Below are positions 18,621 to 28,070 of a DNA stretch of 64,000 nucleotides, one piece after another. A model generated the notes under the pieces. The model did no database searches. It saw only the letters and a list, made by a program, of their open reading frames with translations, and was not told where the DNA came from. This stretch comes from Aurantiochytrium sp. KH105 (lineage: Eukaryota; Sar; Bigyra; Thraustochytrida; Thraustochytriidae). Positions within the stretch are counted from its first letter, which is position 1. The number at the start of each line of letters is the position of its first letter. Position numbers and translations under genes: made by a program. The stretch is from positions 62,001-126,000 of the forward strand of contig BGKB01000057.1 of assembly GCA_003116975.1 (NCBI GenBank), written 5' to 3'.

Positions 18621-21600
18621 ATGAAGGCGCTGCGGAGCGCGCTGCTGGCCAAGGGCACCGTGCTGTCGGTGAAGCTGCCCGGGGCGACGCTGCTCCCGGC
18701 GATCCGGGTCCGGGAGACATGCTGGGACGTGCCGAGCCAAAAGGATTTGGAGCGCGCCCTGCGGCTCCTCGAAAGCGGCGCCGACGCCCACGCCCTGGCG
18801 GCCGTGGTTGGCCACGGCGACCCGAGCACCGTCCGCGCCTTCTTGCGCGTCTGCATCGACACAGAAAAGGACGTCAAGCTCCCGCCGACGCTGCTTGACG
18901 CTGACCCGGAAGCACTCTCCGGCGACGACAGGCTCCGCGCCTCAACGCGGCCTTCGGACTTCTTCCGACATCAGTTCACCATTGAAGCGTGCGGAGCCCG
19001 ACGCGAACGCAATGGAGATCTCGTCCCCGTCTTGCCCATCCACTGGGTCGGCCAGGGTTTTCAGAACGGCGCTGCCCTCGATGCAGCCATATCTCAGCTT
19101 GAAGAGGAGCAAGCGGGGAACCTCAAGGACATCCGCGGGCTCATCCGATATGAAAACCTCGCTCGATCGCATAACATCTGGGAGACAAAGGAGGATCTCA
19201 CACGAACTATCCACGCACGGGGGCTCAAGCCCAGCGTGCTCGTTCGGGTTCGCAAGGAAACCCCGCAGACCTCTCTTATCCCCTTTTCTGACGCCAATTG
19301 GGACGCTGTCGATGCCAATTCACATGCCTTCCAAGTGCTCTCGGGCCGCGATGGAAATCTTAGTGGCGACAAGAAGGAGGATCACTCCATTGTTCTCGCT
19401 GTCCACGAGTCGCTCCTTCAGGAGTCCGGGGCGGCCGCAACGTCTGGGCATGCCTCTAGGCACAGCAGCGAGCACACGTCCGTGCTTGAGAAAGAGCCCA
19501 AGCTTGAGCCGATCTCGTCCGTGACACCTCTTCCGCCCGACGCGGACGGCCCGCAACGCGGTGAGAACTTTCTTCCGCCACCGTCGCGGACCATGTTGGA
19601 CATTGAGCTGCCTCTCTCACTCTTGCACAAGTCCATTTTGCGGGGGACCAGCTTTTCCTCTCCTCGCCAGGCAAACTTTGCTGTCGACCAGCTCTTAGAG
19701 ACCAAGACAATCGGCCATCTTGGGGCCTCCGCGACGCACTTGCTTTTGTGGCGGCTCTTTTCATGCGCCTGGCGGGATGTTTGCCCCTACTTTCCACCCG
19801 CGCGGTCGACGACAGTGTTTACCCTGCCTGACCTGCTCGGTCTCAGTCTCGTTTCCTATGTGGACCCTTCGTTCAGCTTGTCTGAAAAGCTCGCGGCTCG
19901 CGCCAAAAAAACTGCGCTCTCTCTTCAGGCCCACGAAGATATCACCTCTGTGCTCTGGCCATGGCGAGGATTTCGCAAGCAGACTCGTGAAAAGACCCTC
20001 GTCGTTGAAGACGCCCCCGACGACGCAGTGGCACAGCTACGAAATACGCTACGTTGTGCCTCGATGGGACCTTTTCCTCTCGCCTCTGCCGCGGACCGCG
20101 ACATGTTTCGCAGATATTTGTCCTGTCTGCAAGAGCCGTCGTGGGCCGCAAAAGTGCAGCCTTTGCCTGCTGCCCGCGTCACCAAGGCCGCTTTGTCAAT
20201 GACTGCGCCCGCGCGCGCTGCCGAGCTCGAGACGATGCAGGCGAGCATGGATGGTCGCTTGAGCGCCAATGTTCTTCTCTTTCTCCAGGCCAGCATGGAC
20301 ACGCCGCCCAAAAACACCCTGCAGCACAGCATCAGGTCTCTGGGGATGCTTGTAGACCGCATTTCGAGCACTTTGAACGTCCGTGCCATCCGCAAACAGC
20401 TTGCAGGTCAAGAGAACGAGGCCGAGCTTTTTCGTATTCAGCAGTTTTTAGGCGCCAAATCCGAAATTCCCGAGTCTTCCGGGAAAACTCACGCAGCCAA
20501 CGGCGACGCGCCTGCCCCCCCAATCAAGCTGCAGGAGACTGTTCATGATACTGTCAAACTCACGCCTCACGAAAGGGTCTTGTCGGCCGTTCTCCACGAC
20601 GTACAGCGTGCTCTGTGGAAGAACACCATGGATCATGCCCCTTCTGTGTGGCGCGACGGTCCGTACGGCATCCATGCTACAGATATGCCCGCGCATGAGC
20701 CATCCAAACATCTCATCGAAAGCATCGCGCCCAGTGCCCGTGCGATGTCGACAGGGCGGGAACCAACCGCGCTTGAAGCCCGAACAGCATTTCTGCAACT
20801 CTTTGGTCGCCAGACAATTCTTCCCGCTGCCAAAGGAGCCGCAAAGGGAGAGACATTTTCCGTCGTGCTTGCTGGTACCACAGAAGAGCCGCTTTTGGTT
20901 CGCCTCGTCGAGCCCAAGGCGGCGAGCTCCATGCAACAACCGAATCGCTTCCTCGATGCAAGCAATCCTCTTGTTGCGGAGGCCCGTTTGCGCCTTTGTG
21001 CTCTCGGCCCGCAGTCTGTCAAGATCGCTTTCCCCCCGCCCCAAGGCTTTCGTTGGATTTGGGAAGACCCGTCCCTTGCAACTCGCCAGCATGCGGTTTC
21101 TATTGTATCGACAGAGGTCCGTCTCGGTGCAGCGTCCACTCGTAAACGAGGGACGCGGCGACAGAAGAGCAAGGCTGGTGCAGATCCTGGGGCATCGGCA
21201 AGCCTTGAATTTTTTGTGAATGGCAAAGCCATTCCTGCATTTGACGCTTCATCATTGCTTGTGCCATGCAACACGCCAGCGGATCAGAAGCCTCTGGGCG
21301 GCGAGTTGAGCGCTCTTGTTTCACGGGCATTCTATGTCTCAACGTCTGCCAAAATCAAGAGCAAAAGGAATGGAAAAGACAAAGGGAAAGCTTCGCGGCG
21401 CCCCGGATCCGGCACTCCGAAAGACTGCCTGGATCTTTTCCGCGATCTGGAGACGGCCGCGCGCGTTGGTCGACAAGGCAACGTAGATGCAATTTACGAC
21501 TGGCATACTGTGCGGGACGCGACGCCAATTTCGGCTCATGTCTTTCGCGACTTGTTGCTCAAGGTCATGATGATGGAGGGAAATACCTTTAGTTTGTCTG

Positions 21601-24389
21601 CGTCCGCGGGCGCCAACTCGCAGCATTGGCAGCAGGACTTTACGAACGAGGGAACGGCGCTCCGTGCCATGTTTGCTCTATGTGCGCTTTACCCCGGCTG
21701 CGTTGAGCGGGTGGCAGAGCATCAATTCCAGACATTCACGCGTTTTCGTGTCTTGAGCAAGAGCAATGTGCAGTACGTGGACTTGATCGAGTCTTTGCGC
21801 AGGCTCGCTTTCCCGCCAGAGATTATTCAAGGCGGCGACGCTGAACAGCTCACGAGTGACGCGAGTGCAAGTGCAAAGTCTGCTGTGGCTGTAACAACAA
21901 AACTCTGGTCCCATCAACAGGAAACGGTGGATAAGGTTACGGGTGGAATTCGAAGCGGCATGCTAGGATTCGCTGACGCCTCGACTGTGGGCGCTGGCAA
22001 GACTCTCTCCGCGCTGGCGTGTATTGCCGGTGCGCAGGATATTATTTCAGGCAAAGGCGAGACACTTCGCGGAAGCCTCGTGCTACTGCCGACCAACGCA
22101 CTGATCTCGGAATGGGCAACACAGATCATGCTGCACACCAAAGGTGTTCACGTCATCGCGCAGGACAAGAGCGGTTTCCTCAAGTCACTTGGCATCTCGA
22201 ATGCAGGAGGGCCAGCGCGCCGCATCGCGCGAGGGCGTCACGTCAAGGTCGACGCGGACAGCATTGTGTTGACAACCCTGGGGCGTGCCCGAGATCATCC
22301 CTTTTCAACCCTTGGGTGGGACCTGGTCATCATCGATGAGTGTGTCTCGGTGCAATCGCAGACCGCGCTGCAGAGCTTCGCGGCGTGGCGCCAAGTCTTG
22401 GCCAGCAATTGTGGCGTCATGATGTTGTCGGCGACCATGTACAGGTCACGAATGGCGGATCTCTTTGTTCTCATCCGCATGTTGCGCAGTCCGTTGCCGC
22501 GCACGCAGCCGTATTTGGCCACTCTCTTGAGCGAGCATGCGATCGTAGCGCTGCCCGAGAACCCACGCAAGTGGGTCATGGAGTTCCGCCCCGTGCATTT
22601 GGAGATGAGCGCGCAGGAGAGATACCGTGCGATTGTTGAGCAGAGCTTCCATGGGAACGGCGTCTCGGACGCTCGGACGCTCTACAAAGACCTCAAGACA
22701 TTTTTGCGTCACAATTACGAGCGATCCGAGGCGGTAGAGTCGATTGCGTCGGAAGTCGCCGCTATGCGCGACCAAGGACGCCGCCCTCTTGTGTTTGCTG
22801 CCAATGAGAACGAGAAGAAGCTCTTGCTCGGCGCGATACCCAACGCGGAGAGTCTTCCCGCCAGTTCCAAGGACCGTGACAAGGTGCTCGTTGTTACCGT
22901 ACGTGAGGGTTCGCATGGGTTGAATCTTCAAGAGCACGCCGATGCCATTGTCACGCGTCCGCAGCCTGGCGACATCATGGAGCAAATGAAAGGCCGCATT
23001 GATCGTCCTGGTCAAAAAATTAAAACTTTGCTCCTTACTATCGTGGTGGCGCATGATACGATCGAGGAAGCTGAGGCCGCAAATATTCGCATTTGCGGCT
23101 CTTTCTTCCGGCAGTACCTGGACCCTCTCTCGCGAACCTTCCAGGAGCGCGCCATGTCATCTGCGGAGTCTGTTTTTGACGCGCAGCGCGCCACCGCATC
23201 ATATTCGCAAGAGAGCAACCTGCGTCCTGCTCGGGGCAAGGCGAAAAGGAGCTCCGTTTCGACCGCATCTTCGACTTCGGCACCGCTCCGGTACCGGTCG
23301 CGATACGAAGGCATCTTGGCGCAAAATTTTCGAGCACACTTGGAAGCATCATTTGCAAGTGACGACGGTGCCTCGGCAGTAGCCTCCGTCTCGACAACGA
23401 CTAGCAGTAGAGGTGGCAGAAAGCGGAAGACTGTAAAAGACAATGATGACGATCTGGAGGAGCAAGGAAGCGATGAAGACTTTGTGGACGAAAGCGAAGC
23501 AAACCCGTCTCCTCCCTCGAAGCGTCGCAGGACAGCAGCCAGAGCTGCCAAGTGCAGAACATTAAATTCGGATTCTGTGGAGGAAAAGAACCTGGAGGAC
23601 GCCGTTGTCAAACCTCGAAAGGCAGGAAAGAAGACCGTGGAAAAAGGCCCTGTTAAGGCAAAGCGTAAAAAGCGGCCACCCGAGGAGGCCTTTCTGGGAA
23701 GCGGTCCACCGCAAGTCATCTCAGACGAGCTCATGGCTCAGGCACTTGCACATTTTGCCAAAAACGATGCCAAGATGGCCAACGTTGTGAACCAGGTTGG
23801 CGCTCCGACGCAGCTCATGGAGATGGTGGGCACTGCAGATCCATTTATGGCACTTACAAGGTCAATTATCTACCAACAAATCTCCACCAAGGCCGGCGCG
23901 AGCATTTTCAAGAAATTCTCGGCGCTCCTCAATGATGCAGTGACCCCTGAAAACGTTCTGGCAATGTCGCAGGAGAAACTGCGTACCGCAGGTCTCAGCG
24001 CGCGCAAAGCCGAGTACGTCCATTGTTTGGCCGCACACTTTCAGGCCGAAAAGTTGTCTCGAGCGCAGCTCGACGCCATGACGGACGATGAGGTCTTTCG
24101 GTCCCTTATTAAAGTCAAGGGCATCGGGCCCTGGAGCATTCACATGTTTTTGCTCTTTTCACTAGGTCGTCCTGACGTGCTACCGTACGGTGATTTGGTG
24201 GTCCGCAAAGGCTTTAAACGGCTTTATCAGTTGTCGAACGGCGAAGAAATTGAAGATACCAAAGTCGTGCGTCTCCCTGACGAGCATGAACTGCTGGAGC
24301 TATCGACGACGTGGAGGCCGTTTCGATCCATTGGAACCTGGCTCATGTGGCACGCTGTCGAATCTGAATCCGCGGTATATACCTTTTAG
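18621..24389 (+). CDS. SNF2-like helicase fused to AlkA/Mag1-type 3-methyladenine DNA glycosylase
   Basis: One uninterrupted 1922-codon frame. Residues 1 to ~1090 match nothing I recognise. A helicase core spans ~1095-1500: TVGAGKTLSAL (Walker A, ~1123), LVIIDECVS (motif II, ~1236), MLSATM (motif III), SHGLNLQEHADAIV, and EQMKGRIDRPGQ (motif VI, ~1455), then TIEEA. The second lobe is of SNF2 type. A charged linker (~1540-1700) has several NLS-like clusters (GGRKRKTVK, PSKRRRTA, KRKKRPP). The final ~215 residues are an HhH-GPD base-excision glycosylase: LTRSIIYQQIS, LRTAGLSARKAEYV, the hairpin VKGIGPWSIHMFLLF, then LPYGDLVVRKG with catalytic Asp1858, and WRPFRSIGTWLMWH. AlkA/Mag1 enzymes excise alkylated purines. 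Both halves keep their catalytic motifs, so an ATP-driven translocase coupled to alkyl-base excision is inferred. The start is the first Met of the frame. Confidence 0.88.
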   Translation: MKALRSALLAKGTVLSVKLPGATLLPAIRVRETCWDVPSQKDLERALRLLESGADAHALAAVVGHGDPSTVRAFLRVCIDTEKDVKLPPTLLDADPEALSGDDRLRASTRPSDFFRHQFTIEACGARRERNGDLVPVLPIHWVGQGFQNGAALDAAISQLEEEQAGNLKDIRGLIRYENLARSHNIWETKEDLTRTIHARGLKPSVLVRVRKETPQTSLIPFSDANWDAVDANSHAFQVLSGRDGNLSGDKKEDHSIVLAVHESLLQESGAAATSGHASRHSSEHTSVLEKEPKLEPISSVTPLPPDADGPQRGENFLPPPSRTMLDIELPLSLLHKSILRGTSFSSPRQANFAVDQLLETKTIGHLGASATHLLLWRLFSCAWRDVCPYFPPARSTTVFTLPDLLGLSLVSYVDPSFSLSEKLAARAKKTALSLQAHEDITSVLWPWRGFRKQTREKTLVVEDAPDDAVAQLRNTLRCASMGPFPLASAADRDMFRRYLSCLQEPSWAAKVQPLPAARVTKAALSMTAPARAAELETMQASMDGRLSANVLLFLQASMDTPPKNTLQHSIRSLGMLVDRISSTLNVRAIRKQLAGQENEAELFRIQQFLGAKSEIPESSGKTHAANGDAPAPPIKLQETVHDTVKLTPHERVLSAVLHDVQRALWKNTMDHAPSVWRDGPYGIHATDMPAHEPSKHLIESIAPSARAMSTGREPTALEARTAFLQLFGRQTILPAAKGAAKGETFSVVLAGTTEEPLLVRLVEPKAASSMQQPNRFLDASNPLVAEARLRLCALGPQSVKIAFPPPQGFRWIWEDPSLATRQHAVSIVSTEVRLGAASTRKRGTRRQKSKAGADPGASASLEFFVNGKAIPAFDASSLLVPCNTPADQKPLGGELSALVSRAFYVSTSAKIKSKRNGKDKGKASRRPGSGTPKDCLDLFRDLETAARVGRQGNVDAIYDWHTVRDATPISAHVFRDLLLKVMMMEGNTFSLSASAGANSQHWQQDFTNEGTALRAMFALCALYPGCVERVAEHQFQTFTRFRVLSKSNVQYVDLIESLRRLAFPPEIIQGGDAEQLTSDASASAKSAVAVTTKLWSHQQETVDKVTGGIRSGMLGFADASTVGAGKTLSALACIAGAQDIISGKGETLRGSLVLLPTNALISEWATQIMLHTKGVHVIAQDKSGFLKSLGISNAGGPARRIARGRHVKVDADSIVLTTLGRARDHPFSTLGWDLVIIDECVSVQSQTALQSFAAWRQVLASNCGVMMLSATMYRSRMADLFVLIRMLRSPLPRTQPYLATLLSEHAIVALPENPRKWVMEFRPVHLEMSAQERYRAIVEQSFHGNGVSDARTLYKDLKTFLRHNYERSEAVESIASEVAAMRDQGRRPLVFAANENEKKLLLGAIPNAESLPASSKDRDKVLVVTVREGSHGLNLQEHADAIVTRPQPGDIMEQMKGRIDRPGQKIKTLLLTIVVAHDTIEEAEAANIRICGSFFRQYLDPLSRTFQERAMSSAESVFDAQRATASYSQESNLRPARGKAKRSSVSTASSTSAPLRYRSRYEGILAQNFRAHLEASFASDDGASAVASVSTTTSSRGGRKRKTVKDNDDDLEEQGSDEDFVDESEANPSPPSKRRRTAARAAKCRTLNSDSVEEKNLEDAVVKPRKAGKKTVEKGPVKAKRKKRPPEEAFLGSGPPQVISDELMAQALAHFAKNDAKMANVVNQVGAPTQLMEMVGTADPFMALTRSIIYQQISTKAGASIFKKFSALLNDAVTPENVLAMSQEKLRTAGLSARKAEYVHCLAAHFQAEKLSRAQLDAMTDDEVFRSLIKVKGIGPWSIHMFLLFSLGRPDVLPYGDLVVRKGFKRLYQLSNGEEIEDTKVVRLPDEHELLELSTTWRPFRSIGTWLMWHAVESESAVYTF

Positions 24390-26396
24390 CAGAGCCACTA
24401 TGGCGCTGGAACAGAATACAATTCCACTAAGCACCAAAGCGATAATGTCATAGTTGAGGCTTCGAAAGAATGGCCATGTCTCCCTTTTGCTGCGCAAGAG
24501 GCCCTGAGGAGGGACTTGCGCCACAAACTCGATTACATCTCCCGCCAGACGGCGCCCATTGAGATGAAGAAAAAGCTTGCTTGCGCGCTCGAGGGTAGCG
24601 AAATCATACTTGCGACGGAGCGCGTCTTCGACATCTGCCCTTGTCGCTGCAATATCTCGATGGATCGACGTACCGACCCCTAGGTCTGCCACACGGGCAG
24701 CTACGTCGAATTGATCAGCAAACAGAGGGAGACACACGAGAGGTGTTTGAGCACGAATGCTTTCCTGCGCAATGGAAAGGCCACAGTACGAGATTGTAGC
24801 TACAATTGCCTCGTGCGCGAGAAGTTCTGTCAGAGGCAAGAAGTCCGTCTGTTCGTGAACAAGAAGATGACTCGGCCCTGGAGCACTTGCGTCTTCAACC
24901 GACTCACGCCTTGCAACCGGACATATTCGGTCGCGCCATTCCTGCGCGGGAGGAATTTCATCTTGCCCCGAGCTCTTTGCCTCGCAAAACTCGATAAAGG
25001 AGGCAACAAGGTCATGTTGCGCCCCGTCGTGCTTTCTCTGGGTCGGATGAATCTGCGATACATACGAGAGAAGATGATGAGCATCCATCTCAAGGGCACC
25101 GATCGACTCTCGACTCTTGTCAGAAGAAACGACCCAGAGTACTGCATAGTTGCGCGTGCCTTGCAGGATTGCCTCAAGGAGCTCTGGACTCACGACCCCA
25201 ATGGATCCTAGGACTACAGCCGCCACCGGGCGTGACGCTTTTGCCTGAGCTTGCAGCCAATGCCGCGTGGCGAGATGGTGGCGTCGACTTGGATCTGGAA
25301 GTGGGCCTTCATAAGTAGGCCTTTGCAGTACGCCCACAAAGTGTACAGTTGGCTCCAGGAGCCGGGGGTATTCGAAGCCAATAACCGTGTTCACGAGCAT
25401 ATGGCGACCCTGGAAGATGGTGTGCTGCGCATCGAGGGATGGCAACCCAATATTCTCGTTGAGCTGGTTGAGAAGAACAAAGTCTGGCGTTAGCGCAATT
25501 GCCATAAGCCGTGGGTAAACGACATTAATGCAACGGTCCAGAAACCCCATGTTTCTGGAAAACCCGGATCCCCATCCGGGAAGATGCCGTGATGCGCTCT
25601 GGTTCGGATCTCCAAAAGAAAAGTAAAGCGTTGGGCTGTTGAGCACCACAGGGATATGGAATCTATCAGCCATCTCTGCAGCCCCAATGGCCCCCACATC
25701 TGCTACAATTACGTGTGGAGCCCAACGATCCGGATTGCCTTGCGCAAACGGGTACGGTTGGATTGCTTCCTCTGGCTCCGCAAGATCGCTGTGAAATGGA
25801 TCTCTAATATTGCAATTGATCTTGGCCGTTGTGCTCGCAGCGTGCAAGAATTTGCAGAGCCGCGAGGCTGTACGTGAGGCTTGGCCAAGGTAAAGGTCTC
25901 GGAGGACACCCCAGATGCCGTGCAAGAGGGCGGAGCTGTCAACAACAGAGTACAAATGCTTGCGCACTGCCGATCGCCCATGTAGTAGGCCACCGAGCGA
26001 GACGAGGCTCCCTCGTGCGCAATGAGCCGGCCCCCTGCAGCACGGAGAGCTCGCGTTGGACGCGGCACAGCGATGCTCTGCGAACCAGGGAATTCCTTCA
26101 TCTTGAATGGCAACACGTACGTCGTGGCCACGTTGTAAGAGCTCGTCTGCAAGTTCGAACATTGGCATTGCGTGGCCTCGAAACGCCATGGACACTACGA
26201 GCACGCGCAGTGGTTCGCCGCGTCCCGGCCAAGGTCCTCTTCTCTTGCCGCCATCTTCATGTCCGGCGCGAGGCTGCCTTTCTGGCCCCTGCTCTTGCTG
26301 CTGCTGCTGCTGCGAGCCCGCTCGTGTCCCTGCGACTGTCAGTAGTGCGAGCAGCCAAAGATAGAGCACCCCGCGCCGTGCGACAGAGCGCCGCAT
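24300..26396 (-). CDS. UDP-glycosyltransferase (GT1/UGT-like), type I membrane protein
   Basis: A 698-residue protein from the ATG at 26396, chosen because it opens with a signal peptide (MRRSVARRG then a Leu/Ala-rich core). A poly-Gln stretch follows, then the N-terminal UGT pattern VLVVSMAFRGHAMPMFELAD. The nucleotide-binding region is at about residues 520-570: VHEQTDFLPLTELLAHEAIV, a degenerate ISYCG where the family has a His-Gly-Gly/Cys-Gly motif, then PLVCLPLFADQFDVAARV and LGVG. A single transmembrane helix (IIALVLSGIVFCSSAIVAL) and a short basic tail close the protein, as in animal ER UGTs. The last 30 codons lie antisense to the end of the helicase-glycosylase gene. The acceptor is unknown and the altered motif leaves activity open. 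Confidence 0.78.
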   Translation of the reverse strand: MRRSVARRGVLYLWLLALLTVAGTRAGSQQQQQQEQGPERQPRAGHEDGGKRRGPWPGRGEPLRVLVVSMAFRGHAMPMFELADELLQRGHDVRVAIQDEGIPWFAEHRCAASNASSPCCRGPAHCARGSLVSLGGLLHGRSAVRKHLYSVVDSSALLHGIWGVLRDLYLGQASRTASRLCKFLHAASTTAKINCNIRDPFHSDLAEPEEAIQPYPFAQGNPDRWAPHVIVADVGAIGAAEMADRFHIPVVLNSPTLYFSFGDPNQSASRHLPGWGSGFSRNMGFLDRCINVVYPRLMAIALTPDFVLLNQLNENIGLPSLDAQHTIFQGRHMLVNTVIGFEYPRLLEPTVHFVGVLQRPTYEGPLPDPSRRHHLATRHWLQAQAKASRPVAAVVLGSIGVVSPELLEAILQGTRNYAVLWVVSSDKSRESIGALEMDAHHLLSYVSQIHPTQRKHDGAQHDLVASFIEFCEAKSSGQDEIPPAQEWRDRICPVARRESVEDASAPGPSHLLVHEQTDFLPLTELLAHEAIVATISYCGLSIAQESIRAQTPLVCLPLFADQFDVAARVADLGVGTSIHRDIAATRADVEDALRRKYDFATLERASKLFLHLNGRRLAGDVIEFVAQVPPQGLLRSKRETWPFFRSLNYDIIALVLSGIVFCSSAIVALLKGIYRGFRFDSVPHEPGSNGSKRPPRRR

Positions 26397-26550
26397 TGGC
26401 GCGTACGCTGTACACGAGGGAGTCTGATTTGGGGCTTCTTTCTTTTTCGTCGTCGCAAGACAATGACAAGGTCGCAAGCCTGGAAGACCATATGGTTGCG
26501 GTGCGCTTGTGTCAAAACTTGGAACTGAGTGGTACGATGAGATGTAAGAA

Positions 26551-26574
26551 GATGAGATGAGATGAGATGAGATG
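26551..26574. repeat. (GATGA)n pentanucleotide repeat
   Basis: Nearly perfect five-base units in the ~280-bp gap between the UGT-like and FHA genes, which otherwise shows nothing. Confidence 0.85.
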
Positions 26575-26677
26575 GCACAATTGGTTTAGGATTATCGTGT
26601 TCATTCGCGCGGCAGGAAAGGCTGATTTGTTGCCCCTGAAGAAGAAGCATGAAAAGAAAAAAAAATCGAGATCCACT

Positions 26678-27217
26678 TTATGATGCGGTGAGCGACTCGA
26701 GCTTGAGATAATTCGATCCAACGCGTAGCACATCTCCCTCGGTAAAGGGCACAGCAACGTTGGCCTCGAGCAGATCCTCGTTAAGAAAAGACCCGTTCGT
26801 TGAGCCCACGTCAGTAAAGGTACACGTACCAGCCTCGCTGATATCAAAGCGACCGTGCGTCGTAGAGGTTTCTTGATCACGCGCGAGACTAATACCTGCC
26901 GGCGCTTGAAATTTTTTTCCTCTTGATCGGCCAATCATCGCTGGCTTGTCTGCCTCGAGGACGAGGGTAAACACCTTGTCCTTGTAAGAGCCTTCCTGGA
27001 CCACAAGATTGATTGTGAGCTTTGAGGACGTCTTTTCGGTGGCCTTGCGGTCAGCTTCCTGAGCGATTTGTGCAAGAAAGTTGGATTTGAGCTTTTCATA
27101 CTCGGCTTCGAGTGTGTGGACAAGCTCTTTGGCGTGCTCTTTGATGTCTTCAATTTGCCGATCGCGCTCGGCGTTGAGAAATTCTTCGACGGTCATATCC
27201 GCAGGAAAATCTCGCAT
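26678..27217 (-). CDS. Small FHA-domain protein
   Basis: A 179-residue protein. The N-terminal ~65 residues are a predicted amphipathic helix or coiled coil (DRQIEDIKEHAKELVHTLEA). Residues ~70-175 are a forkhead-associated domain with the phosphothreonine-binding set: Gly-Arg in MIGRSRGKKF, Ser/Thr and His in ETSTTHGRF, and the Asn-bearing turn in DVGSTNGSFLNE. FHA domains read pThr on partners, often in DNA-damage signalling or transport. The protein has no other domain, so a dimeric adaptor is inferred. It is transcribed in the same direction as the UGT-like gene downstream, about 280 bp apart. Confidence 0.85.
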   Translation of the reverse strand: MRDFPADMTVEEFLNAERDRQIEDIKEHAKELVHTLEAEYEKLKSNFLAQIAQEADRKATEKTSSKLTINLVVQEGSYKDKVFTLVLEADKPAMIGRSRGKKFQAPAGISLARDQETSTTHGRFDISEAGTCTFTDVGSTNGSFLNEDLLEANVAVPFTEGDVLRVGSNYLKLESLTAS

Positions 27218-28070
27218 TTTCCTCTGCTTGCTAGGGTCCGTCGGCGTCTGAGGGGCGTTCTCATTGTTGGCGGCGCCCGAGGCGTTCTCGCTCTCCTACG
27301 CGTGTTGATTGTATGCGAAAGTTCCCATTTTGTTAGTCTCGTGGTCGTTTTCTGAGCAGGCAGGCAAATGTTGTTTGAGCGTTCTACAATCACGCTCATG
27401 GCAAGATATGGTGCTGCTCTTCGTCAATGCGCCCACCAGGCTAGTCTGGCCGTGCCTGGCGTAGTCTTGGCTTGACCCGGCCTGGCTTGGCACGCTTGCT
27501 GTAGCGCGTCCCGTCCCACTCCTTCATCTTCCGTGACGTACCTTGTCCAAGAGGCCGTCCATGGCGGGTCTGAGAAAGGAACTAGCCGCTCTGTACAGCG
27601 CTCTGACCGGCCGCTCCCGGCGCTCGCGGCGCGCGTGCGCGACGCTCGCCACGTGCTCTTGTCGTTCCACGTTTGTTATCGTCGTCGTGTCTGCTTCTTG
27701 CTTCTGTGCTGGTGTAACGGGCGCGCTATACTTGTAGTGGTCGCCCCTTGGCAGTGTAGCCAGGCCTCTTCCCTTTCAGGTTGGTCTCGGTGGGCAGCGG
27801 GGCATCAGGGGCGCAGGGTCCGACTTGAAGAGAGCGCGACTGCGAGGGAATGACAAGAATACTTTCGTGGCGATGCAAATCGCTCAATTTTGTCTTTGCG
27901 GGAGCTCGTGCACATCATCGCGGAGGACACTCTTTCTGCAAACCGGGCTCTACAGATGGATGGATGGATGGATGGATGGACTGCCACGACCTTGGCAGCG
28001 TCAGCGATTATTTTCATTTTTAATAGGATATTTATGACTCGTTGTTGACGTCAAGGCTCTTGCAATGATT
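27218..28070. other. Intergenic region
   Basis: Promoter side of the FHA gene and 3' side of the helicase gene. It contains a (GGAT)n tract at 27955-27980. Short frames of up to ~106 codons look like noise. Confidence 0.55.
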
